DNA from: CAXBES01 sp963974915 | GTDB taxonomy: Bacteria > Bacteroidota > Bacteroidia > Flavobacteriales > Flavobacteriaceae | DNA length: 64,000 bases | Direction: 5' to 3' | Assembly (NCBI GenBank): GCA_963974915.1 | Contig: CAXBES010000012.1 | Location: 1 to 64,000 of the forward strand | Shown: positions 9,033 through 17,264 of the stretch, piece by piece | Position numbering within the stretch: position 1 is the stretch's first letter | Layout: every line of letters starts with the position of its first letter | Made by a program: the position numbers and the translations under genes | The notes under the pieces: generated by a model | Told to the model about the DNA's origin: nothing | Seen by the model: only the letters and a program-made list of their open reading frames with translations | The model's database searches: none

Positions 9033-9455
9033 ATGAAGTATACTAAAGAAGAAGCGTTAGCGAGATGCAAAAGTATGTGTGCGAATACTCTTTTGGAAAC
9101 TCTTGATATCGAATTCATAGAAGTGACCGATGATACAGTAGTTGCACGTATGCCTGTAAATGCTAAAGTTCATCAGCCGGATGGTATTCTACACGGAGGT
9201 GCCTCTGTGGTTTTGGCAGAAAGTGTTGGAAGTGCAGGAGCATTTATATTTCTGGGAGAAAACGATGCAGCGATTCGCGGCATCGAAATATCTGCGAATC
9301 ACGTAAAGAGCGTTCGTGATGGATTTGTGTATGCAAAGGCTAAGATTCTCCATAAAGGTAGAACAACTCAGCTGTGGCAGATCCCGATAACCAATGAAAA
9401 TGATGAGTTAATATCTATGGTAAAACTAACGACTCTTACTTTGCGAAAACAGTAA
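9033..9455 (+). CDS. Hotdog-fold thioesterase, PaaI/YdiI type (candidate DHNA-CoA thioesterase)
   Basis: The 140-residue protein is a single hotdog domain with the family signature HQPDGILHGGASVVLAES (about 49-66), including the HGG turn and the acidic catalytic residue in the following helix. It heads a plus-strand block with isochorismate synthase (17 bp downstream) and menD. In other bacteria a YdiI-type thioesterase (MenI) hydrolyses 1,4-dihydroxy-2-naphthoyl-CoA in menaquinone synthesis, so this context makes that the most likely role. By sequence alone a generic acyl-CoA thioesterase cannot be excluded, and the gene symbol is left blank. Confidence 0.85.
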   Translation: MKYTKEEALARCKSMCANTLLETLDIEFIEVTDDTVVARMPVNAKVHQPDGILHGGASVVLAESVGSAGAFIFLGENDAAIRGIEISANHVKSVRDGFVYAKAKILHKGRTTQLWQIPITNENDELISMVKLTTLTLRKQ

Positions 9456-9472
9456 TGTAAGACCCCAAATTA

Positions 9473-10525
9473 ATGCTGACAGAACTTAACAAAAATTACC
9501 AAAACAAATTTCCATTCGTAGTATTTTCAAACCCGCACAACAGTAAGGTTACCGGATATTTTCAGAAGGACGGAAAAAACTATGCTTCAGATGAGTTTGA
9601 AAATGATAAGGTCGTGTTAGCACCTTTTAATTTCGAAAACGCACTTTTTTGTATTCCAAAAGTAGAGTCGGAAGTAATAGAATATGAAATTGAAAAAAAG
9701 AGTATTTCCGAAGTAAAAATTCCGCTTGCGGAAAATAAAGAAGATCAACAACAACACTTAGACATTATTAGGTTGTCTAAAAAAGTAATTGGTAGTCGTA
9801 AAGCCAATAAAATTGTAGTCTCCAGACGAAAGGATGTTCCAATCACAAATCTGGATCTATCCGTAATATTTATCCGACTCTTCAATTTATACCCTAATGC
9901 CTACCGTTATATCTGGTACCACCCGGAAACAGGAGTTTGGTGTGGTGCTTCTCCCGAGATTTTGCTAAAAACTGAAAATACCTCTTTCGAGACCATGGCG
10001 CTGGCAGGAACTCAGGTGTACAATCCGAAGAGGGCTGCTATCTGGACAGATAAGGAAAGAGAGGAGCAACAAATCGTTACTGATGCCATAACGTCTAATC
10101 TTCAGAAAGTGACATCAGTTGTCAAGATCTCTAAAACGTACGATCATAAAGCCGGGGCGCTCGTGCATCTTAGAACCGATATTTCGGGAATATTAAAACG
10201 AAATAAAGCCACCGTAAATAGTGTGGCCAAAGCATTGCACCCTACACCCGCCGTTTGCGGTACCCCTCAAAAAGAGGCGAAAAAATTCATTCTAGAAAAT
10301 GAAGGCTATAACCGAGAGTTTTATACCGGTTTTATTGGGAAGATAAATACCAAAAACCAGGAATCGGAATTATATGTGAACTTAAGATGTATGAAACTGG
10401 AGGAAGGGATAGCCAGTCTTTATGTGGGTGGCGGTATCACAAATCAATCTGTTGCTGAAGACGAATGGCTGGAGACTCATAATAAATTGCAAACCATGCT
10501 TCAGGTACTTGAGCCTTTACTTTAA
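9473..10525 (+). CDS. menF: Isochorismate synthase
   Basis: The 350-residue chorismate-binding enzyme converts chorismate to isochorismate, the first step of menaquinone synthesis. Visible family motifs are ETMALAGT (about residue 177-184), the VCGTPQKEA segment (about 260-268) and GFIGKIN (about 287-293) followed by LYVGGGIT near the C terminus. These include the residues that form the Mg2+ and chorismate site. It is short, as are many Bacteroidota MenF/EntC proteins that lack an N-terminal extension. It lies 17 bp after the thioesterase and 32 bp before menD, arguing for menaquinone rather than siderophore use. Confidence 0.9.
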   Translation: MLTELNKNYQNKFPFVVFSNPHNSKVTGYFQKDGKNYASDEFENDKVVLAPFNFENALFCIPKVESEVIEYEIEKKSISEVKIPLAENKEDQQQHLDIIRLSKKVIGSRKANKIVVSRRKDVPITNLDLSVIFIRLFNLYPNAYRYIWYHPETGVWCGASPEILLKTENTSFETMALAGTQVYNPKRAAIWTDKEREEQQIVTDAITSNLQKVTSVVKISKTYDHKAGALVHLRTDISGILKRNKATVNSVAKALHPTPAVCGTPQKEAKKFILENEGYNREFYTGFIGKINTKNQESELYVNLRCMKLEEGIASLYVGGGITNQSVAEDEWLETHNKLQTMLQVLEPLL

Positions 10526-10543
10526 TAATCTTAATGGTCTTCG

Positions 10544-10551
10544 TACTTTTG
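10544..10551 (+). promoter_or_regulatory. -7 box TACTTTTG immediately before menD
   Basis: A perfect TAnnTTTG lies 6 bp before the menD start. A transcript beginning about 7 nt past it would start on or next to the ATG, giving an essentially leaderless menD mRNA from inside the men block. No TTG at normal -33 spacing is seen, so this is a candidate only. Confidence 0.45.
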
Positions 10552-10557
10552 TAAAGG

Positions 10558-12228
10558 ATGACATATTCTAATAAAATTCTCTCGCAAACCGTTACGCAAC
10601 TTTGTCTGGATAAAGGAATCGATCATATCGTAATTTCACCCGGCTCACGCAATGCACCTCTCACAATAGGTTTTACCGGAAATCCGGACTTTAGCAATTT
10701 TAGTATCGTTGATGAACGATGTGCAGCGTTTTTCGCATTGGGGATGGCACAACAATTCAAAGCACCTGTAGCCCTGGTGTGTACGTCGGGATCTGCTCTT
10801 TTAAATTATTACCCGGCAATTGCAGAGGCGTTTTACAGCGATATACCATTGGTAGTAATTTCGGCAGATCGTCCCAAACATTTAATTGATGTTGGTGACG
10901 GACAAACAATTAGACAGGAAAATGTATATGCGAATCATATTTTATACAGCGCTAATTGTGAAGAAGGCGAGGCGCATAGAAAGCATAATGAAACAGAGAT
11001 AAACATTGCCTTAAATACAGCGATAGAGCTAAACGGTCCAGTTCATATAAATGTTCCTTTTTCCGAACCTTTGTATGAAACTTCAGAAAAAGTTACAGTA
11101 ACTGCCCAGAATGTTCCGGCTAGAATATCTATTCTTTCTGAAAACAATTTATCGGACCTGGATCTTTTCAGAAGGAAATGGAATAAAAGCAAAAAGAAAA
11201 TGATACTTGTGGGAGTCCTTACTCCTGAAGCGATTAGAGGTGATTTGTTGATGAAGTTGTCCAAGGATGAGAACTTAATTGTATTGACCGAAACCACGTC
11301 AAATTTACACTTAGAACATTGTTTTCCCTCTATAGACCAACTAATTGCTCCGCTAACAGAATCTGAATTTAAAGAACTACAGCCGGAGATACTCATTACG
11401 TTTGGCGGGATGGTAATTTCTAAGAAAGTGAAAGCTTTTTTAAGAAAATACCCACCCAAGCTTCATTGGCACATCGATGAAAAATCTGCGAACGATTCAT
11501 TTTTTGTATTAGAACGACATTATAAAGCCAGTCCGAACGTTTTTATTGAAGAACTACTTTCGTCAAATGATATTGAATCTAATAATTACAGGTCTCAATG
11601 GCTGTTGATCAAAGAAAGACGCTTACGTCTGCATAGTGAGTATCTGGAGAAGATTCCTTTTTCAGATTTAAAAGTATTCGATTTAATTTTTAAGACCCTT
11701 CCTAAGGAAATAAACTTACAACTTAGTAATAGTGCAACCGTACGATATGCACAACTCTTTACCATTGATGCATCTATTCAGGTTTTCTGTAATAGAGGAA
11801 CCAGTGGTATTGATGGAAGTACAAGTACTGCAATTGGTGCGGCTTTTGCTTCGGAAAGGCCTACGGTTTTCATAACCGGCGACCTCAGTTTCATTTACGA
11901 CAGTAATGCTTTATGGAATAATTATATTCCTTCCGGTTTCCGGATTATTGTAATAAATAATAGGGGAGGAGGAATTTTCAGAATACTTCCCGGTGCGAAA
12001 AAAACAGAACAGTTTAGAACTTTTTTTGAGACAAAACACGATCTAACCGCAAAACCATTGTGCGACATGTATAATGTTGGTTACCATAAGGCTTCAACCG
12101 AAAATGAACTGGGTGAGGCACTTGCGGACTTTTATAAAATTTCGGATACACCACAATTACTGGAAATCTTTACCCCTTCCGAAGAAAATGACAGTATTTT
12201 AATAAACTATTTTAAGTATATTAAATAA
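10558..12228 (+). CDS. menD: 2-succinyl-5-enolpyruvyl-6-hydroxy-3-cyclohexene-1-carboxylate synthase
   Basis: The 556-residue thiamine-diphosphate enzyme joins isochorismate and 2-oxoglutarate in menaquinone synthesis. The N-terminal domain shows VISPGSRNAPL (about 22-32) and CTSGSALLNYYPAIAEA (about 81-97), with the catalytic-type glutamate in the N-terminal ThDP domain. The C-terminal ThDP-binding region has NRGTSGIDGSTSTAIGAA, then GDLSFIYDSNAL and INNRGGGIF, the family form of the GDG...NN motif. Length matches the family. It is the third gene of the plus-strand men block. Confidence 0.96.
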   Translation: MTYSNKILSQTVTQLCLDKGIDHIVISPGSRNAPLTIGFTGNPDFSNFSIVDERCAAFFALGMAQQFKAPVALVCTSGSALLNYYPAIAEAFYSDIPLVVISADRPKHLIDVGDGQTIRQENVYANHILYSANCEEGEAHRKHNETEINIALNTAIELNGPVHINVPFSEPLYETSEKVTVTAQNVPARISILSENNLSDLDLFRRKWNKSKKKMILVGVLTPEAIRGDLLMKLSKDENLIVLTETTSNLHLEHCFPSIDQLIAPLTESEFKELQPEILITFGGMVISKKVKAFLRKYPPKLHWHIDEKSANDSFFVLERHYKASPNVFIEELLSSNDIESNNYRSQWLLIKERRLRLHSEYLEKIPFSDLKVFDLIFKTLPKEINLQLSNSATVRYAQLFTIDASIQVFCNRGTSGIDGSTSTAIGAAFASERPTVFITGDLSFIYDSNALWNNYIPSGFRIIVINNRGGGIFRILPGAKKTEQFRTFFETKHDLTAKPLCDMYNVGYHKASTENELGEALADFYKISDTPQLLEIFTPSEENDSILINYFKYIK

Positions 12229-12277
12229 TCTAATTTAAGTAAAACAAAGCAAGTTGAGATTGGACGGCTTTATGGTG

Positions 12278-12697
12278 TTATCTCATAGAAGATTTCAACG
12301 TTTTTTCCCCCCATTGAAATGCTTCCTCCAGACTATTAAATACTTCAAAAGGTTTTTTACAGAAGCTTGCCTCAAGTTGGGTATTAGCGGCTGTGCTTTC
12401 CAAATGGTTAACAATAGCAACTCCTTTTAATGAAGGTACCTTGTTTAAATATTTGTAATCTGTAGGAGTTACAGAATATGAATGAATGCGGTTCGCTACA
12501 TATATCCATGGTTTTCCTCCAAGGATGCTTAGGCCTTTAAGTAAGATCGAAAATCCGGTTGCAAATGACACATTTACACCTTCATTCATTTCAACAACTA
12601 CAAAGTTCCCATAAAAATAAACAATACCAATTTCGGTTTTAAAACTATCAGTTAAAGTAAAAGGTTCAGGTAAGTTATGAGGCTGGGTTGTATTCAT
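12278..12697 (-). CDS. Conserved hypothetical, SpoIIAA/STAS-like
   Basis: A protein of about 139 residues from the Met at 12697; a longer frame to 12751 adds 18 hydrophobic residues and is less likely. It shows the alternating strand-helix pattern of small STAS/SpoIIAA-like proteins (for example IVYFYGNFVVVEMNEGV, KPWIYVANRIHSYSV and KGVAIVNHLES, which are the core strands). No catalytic residue or signal peptide is seen. It is convergent to menD and divergent from the S1-domain gene. Such proteins are common in Flavobacteriaceae without known function; the fold assignment is tentative. Confidence 0.65.
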   Translation of the reverse strand: MNTTQPHNLPEPFTLTDSFKTEIGIVYFYGNFVVVEMNEGVNVSFATGFSILLKGLSILGGKPWIYVANRIHSYSVTPTDYKYLNKVPSLKGVAIVNHLESTAANTQLEASFCKKPFEVFNSLEEAFQWGEKTLKSSMR

Positions 12698-12770
12698 AAA
12701 AATATGATATCCTTTATAAATTTGAAGCTCGATTAACTCAAAGATAAACATAAATTGCTCAATAAAATAC

Positions 12771-12778
12771 TACCTTTG
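12771..12778 (+). promoter_or_regulatory. -7 box TACCTTTG before the S1-domain gene
   Basis: A perfect TAnnTTTG ends 5 bp before the ATG at 12784, so a transcript from it would be essentially leaderless. A TTG at 12755-12757 has only 13 bp spacing to the box, shorter than usual. Confidence 0.5.
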
Positions 12779-12783
12779 TAACT

Positions 12784-13614
12784 ATGATCAAACTAGGTGA
12801 AAACAACGTACTTACGATTTTAAGAGATACCGAACCGGGCCTTTATCTGGGAGATTCGGAAGAAAATGTAGTACTTCTGCCACATAAATATAAGCCGGAG
12901 AATTTCGAAATTGGAGATGAGATATCGGTTTTTGTATATCTCGATAATGAAGAGCGACCTATCGCTACGACTCTGGAACCGTTTCTAAAACTCAATACTT
13001 TTGGTTATTTACACTGCAGTGATGTGACTAAGTACGGTGCATTCATGGATTGGGGGTTAGAAAAACAGTTATTCGTACCTTTTAAAGAACAAGCTAGACC
13101 CATGAAAGCCGGAAACTGGTATATCGTTTACCTTTATCTGGACGAATTGACCAATAGGTTAGTAGGATCGAGTAAGACCAATAGATTTCTGCAAAACGAA
13201 AACCTTACGGTAGATAAATATGATGAAGTAAATATTTTAGTGACTCATTTAACAGATAAGGGGGCAAATGTTATAGTTAATGGTATCCACAAAGGACTCA
13301 TTTATTTAGAAGATATTTTTGAGGATATTAGAACCGGCGATAGATTAAAAGCTTATGTAAGTAAAATAAGGGAAGACAATAAAATTGATATTGTCCTGCA
13401 ACAACCCGGATATCGAAGTATCGAACCCAATGCCAACTATATCCTTGAAGAGTTAAAAGCTGCCGGAGGCTTTTTACCATTGCATGATAAGAGCGAACCA
13501 GATACTATTAAAAATGAATTGGGGATGAGTAAAAAAAGCTTTAAAAAAGCTGTGGGAACACTTTATAAGGATAAGCAGATCATTTTAAAAGAAGACGGGA
13601 TCGAATTGATATAA
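12784..13614 (+). CDS. S1-type RNA-binding protein, CvfB/YitL family
   Basis: The 276-residue protein has the CvfB/YitL layout: tandem S1-like OB folds (about 1-65, 68-130 and 145-210) and a C-terminal winged-helix (about 220-276, with GMSKKSFKKAVGTLYKDKQI). The second S1 motif DVTKYGAFMDWGLEKQLFVP is characteristic. In Staphylococcus the family member affects virulence gene expression through RNA binding, so a post-transcriptional regulatory role is likely, but targets are unknown here. It sits between menD and menB, a neighbourhood that may be shared by other Flavobacteriaceae. Confidence 0.85.
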   Translation: MIKLGENNVLTILRDTEPGLYLGDSEENVVLLPHKYKPENFEIGDEISVFVYLDNEERPIATTLEPFLKLNTFGYLHCSDVTKYGAFMDWGLEKQLFVPFKEQARPMKAGNWYIVYLYLDELTNRLVGSSKTNRFLQNENLTVDKYDEVNILVTHLTDKGANVIVNGIHKGLIYLEDIFEDIRTGDRLKAYVSKIREDNKIDIVLQQPGYRSIEPNANYILEELKAAGGFLPLHDKSEPDTIKNELGMSKKSFKKAVGTLYKDKQIILKEDGIELI

Positions 13615-13625
13615 ATCTGTACGGT

Positions 13626-14234
13626 CTAAGTATTTACTTCAGAAAATTCGGGACAATCTAATCTAATATCTTTTTTGTAAAGAGGTGTATTTAAATAATT
13701 GCAAAAGTTTGAACCATCCCTGCGTTCATAAAATTTACAAGCATAACATGTTCGTTGAACACTAATTACACCGCTTTTATTTAAGCTGAAGATTAATTTA
13801 TTTAGCGTTTCATAGACGGTTTCTAATGTGGATAAATCGTTCGTCTCTAGTTTCTCTTTTAAAGGATTTGCGAAATTTGAAGTAACATAAACGATCTTTT
13901 TACCATCTGTTGAAGGTCTTATACTATAACTTCGGCTGTCTGACGCCGAGAAATCTTTAATTATAAAGTTCTTCTTTTCCAATGCTTTTACGGCATCACT
14001 AATTGTGGGTTTTGAAACATTAAACTCTTTAGCCAGATAACTTACATTACAAAGCTCGATTTTATGTTGATCAATAAAGATCAGTATTTGGATCTGAATT
14101 GGACTTAAACCCAATTTTTTCGCATGTTCCCAGAGTAGGGTTCTAAACACTTCTGAGATTCGTTCTAATCCTACGACTATCTTACTCGTAATACTGTTTT
14201 GCTGAAAATCAATATTAAACACACTTTTATTCAT
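13626..14234 (-). CDS. MarR-family regulator with C-terminal four-cysteine module
   Basis: The 202-residue protein has a MarR winged helix-turn-helix (about 45-115: KLGLSPIQIQILIFI, recognition region NVSKPTISDAVKALEKKNFI, wing SASDSRSYSIRPS). Unlike ordinary MarR proteins (~145 residues) it continues with a helical stretch and a cysteine module C163-X2-C166-X11-C178-X15-C194, suited to bind zinc or an Fe-S cluster or to sense thiol oxidation. It ends the minus-strand thioredoxin/DUF2024 operon, 67 bp after it. A palindrome shared with the operon promoter lies at 14270-14288, suggesting autoregulation. The ligand is unknown. Confidence 0.85.
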   Translation of the reverse strand: MNKSVFNIDFQQNSITSKIVVGLERISEVFRTLLWEHAKKLGLSPIQIQILIFIDQHKIELCNVSYLAKEFNVSKPTISDAVKALEKKNFIIKDFSASDSRSYSIRPSTDGKKIVYVTSNFANPLKEKLETNDLSTLETVYETLNKLIFSLNKSGVISVQRTCYACKFYERRDGSNFCNYLNTPLYKKDIRLDCPEFSEVNT

Positions 14235-14240
14235 AAATAA

Positions 14241-14268
14241 GCCTGCTAATGTATTACAATTAACAGGC
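14241..14268 (-). promoter_or_regulatory. Imperfect hairpin in the MarR 5' region
   Basis: GCCTG at 14241-14245 and CAGGC at 14264-14268 plus TAAT/ATTA form a 10-base imperfect stem just upstream of the MarR start. There is no U-run after it on either strand, so it is probably a leader hairpin or extra operator rather than a terminator. Confidence 0.35.
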
Positions 14269-14269
14269 T

Positions 14270-14288
14270 AAGTTAGTACTCCTAATTA
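14270..14288. promoter_or_regulatory. Candidate MarR operator 2
   Basis: It matches 13 of the 16 fixed positions of the 19-bp palindrome TAGTNAGGANTCCTNACTA found in the operon promoter at 15595-15613, and lies 36 bp before the MarR start codon. This placement fits autoregulation. Confidence 0.55.
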
Positions 14289-14301
14289 ATTATTCAAAAA
14301 A

Positions 14302-14565
14302 TTAAATACAGTTTTCCATTTCTACAATGTAATAGCCATGGTTTCTTATTTCGGTTTCAATAGTTGAGTCTGCAATTTCCGAATGACAAAACCTGCATTC
14401 GTTAGTCGTTAGACCTTCTGTTCTAAACGTTTTGGTGTCAAGATATTTTTTTCCGAAGTTTAAAACTTTATATTCATCCTGCACATCGTGAGGAACAAGA
14501 ATATCAAAGTGCATTGTAAGTCCGTCTTTCCTTTTTACGTAAGTGTCCCATACTGAAACTTCCAT
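14302..14565 (-). CDS. DUF2024-family protein
   Basis: The 87-residue protein matches the DUF2024 pattern: it opens with VSVWDTYVKRKDG, has HFDILVPHD and a C-terminal C-x2-C pair (ECRFCHSE). The family has no established function. It is the third gene of a minus-strand operon, 3 bp after the preceding gene, with the small thioredoxin-like gene first. The shared CxxC pairs in all three cysteine-bearing proteins of this locus (this one, the thioredoxin and the MarR) point to thiol or metal chemistry, but this is inference. Confidence 0.85.
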   Translation of the reverse strand: MEVSVWDTYVKRKDGLTMHFDILVPHDVQDEYKVLNFGKKYLDTKTFRTEGLTTNECRFCHSEIADSTIETEIRNHGYYIVEMENCI

Positions 14566-14568
14566 AGT

Positions 14569-15291
14569 CTATTTCTTTACTGTATAGGGTAATGAAAGAT
14601 CTCCACTAGCCACGCTATAAACTGTATAAACACCCAGCATAGGCCTATCTTTCATTTCTGTATTTACTTGCATAAAGGCGGCAACTCCATCGTAATTAAA
14701 CTCGAGCTTATTACTTAAGCGATATAGGGGAACTACCACTCTAATACTGCCGTTTTTCGTCACTACCGGAAATCCCGGCGAATCCATGTACATTGGCATA
14801 CCGGGATTGGTGGGAGGGAGCTTTACAGAAGTATCGTTTTTATCGAATTGCTTAACGGCTAGTCCGCCACTTACTCTATCATCTTTGGTAAGAATCACCC
14901 AATGCGGATGCCAGATAATTCCGTCGTTGGCATAATCTGCATCAAAATTTTCGTCCCAAAGTGGTGTGTCATCGAAATCGGGATGAGATGTTAATGCTAA
15001 CGCAACTATGCCGTCGGTTTCATTGAATCCCACATCGGTTGATTTTAGCGTTGTAGGAAATACATAACCCAGAACCGGGGCACCATTTAGTTTGCCGGCG
15101 GGAATTGGTACCGTTGCTCCCGCATTACCTGATACCGAAATTTCCCAAACAAGAACCGATAAGTCTTCCATATATGTAACCTGAGTTGTCAATATCTTAA
15201 AATCATCAGATTGGTATTTTTCACCGGACACCTGCGAGGTGCCGATGTAACTACCCCATAAAATTGCAATTATTAATGTGATATTTTTCAT
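14569..15291 (-). CDS. Exported protein of unknown function in the DUF2024 operon
   Basis: The 240-residue protein has an N-terminal signal peptide (about 1-19) and is otherwise a beta-rich domain without a motif I can name. Features include GATVPIPAGKLNGAPVLGYVF, a WHPHWV stretch and DRPMLGVYTVYS near the end. The His/Asp-rich WHPHW(V) region could bind a metal but this is unproven. Second gene of the minus-strand operon, 27 bp after the thioredoxin-like gene and 3 bp before DUF2024. It is the only exported member, so it may act in the periplasm on the same stress. Confidence 0.7.
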   Translation of the reverse strand: MKNITLIIAILWGSYIGTSQVSGEKYQSDDFKILTTQVTYMEDLSVLVWEISVSGNAGATVPIPAGKLNGAPVLGYVFPTTLKSTDVGFNETDGIVALALTSHPDFDDTPLWDENFDADYANDGIIWHPHWVILTKDDRVSGGLAVKQFDKNDTSVKLPPTNPGMPMYMDSPGFPVVTKNGSIRVVVPLYRLSNKLEFNYDGVAAFMQVNTEMKDRPMLGVYTVYSVASGDLSLPYTVKK

Positions 15292-15318
15292 AATAAAGTT
15301 TTTAATAAGAGTGTTAGT

Positions 15319-15552
15319 CTATCCTTTAACATCCTCCAAAGAGGCTCCATAGTTTATATGAAGTACATTGCCGGTTGGTGTTACCAAAGCGGGTACCGAT
15401 TTAACCCCTATTTCTTCAGCCCTCGTTATATGATTGCGTTTCTCCCCCAAATGAATTACCTCTACAGTTGTTGGATCCATTAAGCCTAAAAGTTCTTGTT
15501 CTGCGTTTACACATACCGGACAGCCGGCGTGATAGAAAATTGATTTTTTCAT
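15319..15552 (-). CDS. Small thioredoxin-fold protein (glutaredoxin-like)
   Basis: The 77-residue protein is a minimal thioredoxin fold: strand SIFYHAGCPVC with the active-site CPVC (about 11-14), then a helix, and the cis-proline loop GVKSVPALV (about 49-57). Absence of a signal peptide puts it in the cytoplasm. It heads a minus-strand operon with an exported protein and DUF2024, and the MarR regulator gene lies next. The promoter 5' to it has a TATATTTG -7 box overlapped by a 19-bp palindrome. Its likely role is thiol-disulfide or persulfide exchange. Confidence 0.8.
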   Translation of the reverse strand: MKKSIFYHAGCPVCVNAEQELLGLMDPTTVEVIHLGEKRNHITRAEEIGVKSVPALVTPTGNVLHINYGASLEDVKG

Positions 15553-15588
15553 GTTGTTTGTTTTAAATGATTAGCAATATTGCATTTA

Positions 15589-15596
15589 CAAATATA
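15589..15596 (-). promoter_or_regulatory. -7 box TATATTTG of the thioredoxin/DUF2024 operon
   Basis: Perfect TAnnTTTG on the minus strand, about 37 bp before the start at 15552. The palindrome at 15595-15613 overlaps its upstream edge, so a bound repressor would block polymerase here. Confidence 0.6.
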
Positions 15597-15613
15597 GTAA
15601 GGAATCCTAACTA
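15595..15613. promoter_or_regulatory. 19-bp palindromic operator, thioredoxin/DUF2024 operon
   Basis: The site is a dyad TAGTNAGGANTCCTNACTA in which all 16 fixed positions match. It overlaps the -7 box and covers the spacer upstream of it, the classic site for a repressor. A 13/16 match recurs ahead of the MarR gene. The cognate protein is very probably that MarR regulator. Confidence 0.7.
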
Positions 15614-15690
15614 AATATAATATTTTTTTGTTTTTTTTGATATTTGCTGTAAAATCAGGTGTGTAGAATTTATTCTTCGGAAGCTTCTAG

Positions 15691-16701
15691 TTATTCAGAT
15701 AACCACTTTTCGAATTCGAATAACTTAACAGTATTGTTGGTGATCCATTCTGCTGCAACCGGATTTCCACGCTCCGAAATGTGATAACAATAGGCCTCTA
15801 TGTGATCCGATTTAGATAACGAATAAAAGAACGGGATATAAAAGTCGTAATAAATCCCCCCTTTATCTTTATTCTCTTTAATTTCTCCCAGATAAGTAAA
15901 GAAGCTGTCTGTATTTACAACAAAAAGCTCCTCGGCAGATTTCCCTTCATTTTCTTCGGTGTGATTTTTGGCAATAGTGAGCGATAACATCAAATCGGCA
16001 CCCGGAAAGTCACTTTCTAATCCAACGCTGGAAAGAGAAATATTTATGGAATTTTCTTTATTCTGATCTTTAGAAACATTCCCATAGATCGTTTTTTGCA
16101 AAAATTGATATGCCTGAACAGACCTTTCTGAATTAGGTTCTAATAATAAAAAGTAATTCAATGAAAGAAAGCTTTCAATCTTTTTATCTTCCGCTAAATT
16201 TGAATAGGCGAGGAGTAAATGGCTGCTAGAGTGTCCCGATTCATTTTTGATAGCTTCAATGGCGTGTTTTTTCGTATTCTCGTGATCTTTAAGCTTAAAA
16301 TAGTTTAAGGCTAAATTGTAGTGAAGTAAATAGTCATCGCCCAATTTTCTAATACCCTTTTTAAAAAGTTTGATCGATTCCTTGGTTCTTCCCATGTTAT
16401 CCAGACTCGACCCCATTGTCAAGTATGCAGGAATGAGATGCTCATTTCCATTGTCAATTACAATTTCACTATGCTTGATCGCATTTTTATAATCTCCTTT
16501 AAAGAAATAGCTTAATGATATTTCATAATTTGCAAGAGATGACTTTGGTTCTATCTCTAAAGCTTTTTTATAAGAGTTTATAGCACTGTCATAATCTTTC
16601 GAATCATGAAATTCAATTCCCTCTTCAATGTACGAGTTTATGCTTTGCGCGATAGAAGTTGTAAAGAATAGTAAAAAGCAAACTAAGGCAAATTGTTTCA
16701 T
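15691..16701 (-). CDS. Exported TPR-repeat protein
   Basis: The 336-residue protein has a signal peptide (about 1-18) and at least five tetratricopeptide repeats (about 20-210), with the A-x-x-x-Y/F-x-x-A-x-x-x-x-P pattern starting SYIEEGIEFHDSKDYDSAINSYKKALEIEPK. The C-terminal ~130 residues are not repetitive and unassigned. TPRs mediate protein-protein contacts, so it is probably a periplasmic or surface scaffold. It is followed upstream by an unrelated hypothetical; I see no operon link. Confidence 0.8.
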   Translation of the reverse strand: MKQFALVCFLLFFTTSIAQSINSYIEEGIEFHDSKDYDSAINSYKKALEIEPKSSLANYEISLSYFFKGDYKNAIKHSEIVIDNGNEHLIPAYLTMGSSLDNMGRTKESIKLFKKGIRKLGDDYLLHYNLALNYFKLKDHENTKKHAIEAIKNESGHSSSHLLLAYSNLAEDKKIESFLSLNYFLLLEPNSERSVQAYQFLQKTIYGNVSKDQNKENSINISLSSVGLESDFPGADLMLSLTIAKNHTEENEGKSAEELFVVNTDSFFTYLGEIKENKDKGGIYYDFYIPFFYSLSKSDHIEAYCYHISERGNPVAAEWITNNTVKLFEFEKWLSE

Positions 16702-16748
16702 TGTTGGGAAGTATTTATGGAGGATTACATGTGTATTTCCAAAGGCAT

Positions 16749-17213
16749 TTAATACCCTCTGCTAACCCGGTAATGTGCGCACCTCGGACAAATACCAAAG
16801 GGCGGACAAGGATCCAGAAAATTCAGACCTCGAGCATCTTTGTAGACTATATTTTGGACGCTCGTAGAGCCATCGGTTGTGTAACCGCTAAAGCCATATA
16901 CCCCGGATCTCAATGGCGCTATCTCTAGTTTTTTATCGATAAACGACTCATTAGTATTTACTGCGGCCATCATATCTACAGGTTGCCAAAAATTATCGGC
17001 ATTCATTCTAATAGAACTCAAAGTACCATTAAAAGAAGGGATTGCGTCCAGTTTAAATGAACCTTCAGTTGGTTCGCTAAAATCTAAGAATGTAGTACTT
17101 CTCTCGATATCGGGAAGCGATTCGGCATTAATAGAAAAATATCTTGTGTCCAGATCGTATTGAGCAAAAGTCAATACAGGAATAAAAAATATGCACCACA
17201 GAATATATTTCAT
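16749..17213 (-). CDS. Small exported hypothetical protein
   Basis: The 154-residue protein has a signal peptide (about 1-17, LTFAQ). The mature part is beta-rich with no family I recognise. A C-terminal cluster of four Cys within LDPCPPFGICPRCAHY suggests a disulfide- or metal-binding tail. 52 bp separate it from the C1-type peptidase in the same direction. Confidence 0.55.
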   Translation of the reverse strand: MKYILWCIFFIPVLTFAQYDLDTRYFSINAESLPDIERSTTFLDFSEPTEGSFKLDAIPSFNGTLSSIRMNADNFWQPVDMMAAVNTNESFIDKKLEIAPLRSGVYGFSGYTTDGSTSVQNIVYKDARGLNFLDPCPPFGICPRCAHYRVSRGY

Positions 17214-17264
17214 TTCAATTTTTTCAGTTCACCGGTTGAAATCTACACAAAAATCAAACCAATA

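Noticed and set aside
8990..9118. Longer N-terminus of the hydrolase at 8342-8989
   Set aside because: It would overlap the divergent thioesterase gene and pass through the -7 box at 9015-9022; the added residues look like antisense of that gene.
14241..14268. Hairpin as terminator of the DUF2024 operon
   Set aside because: No U-run follows on the minus strand; the MarR gene could therefore be read through.
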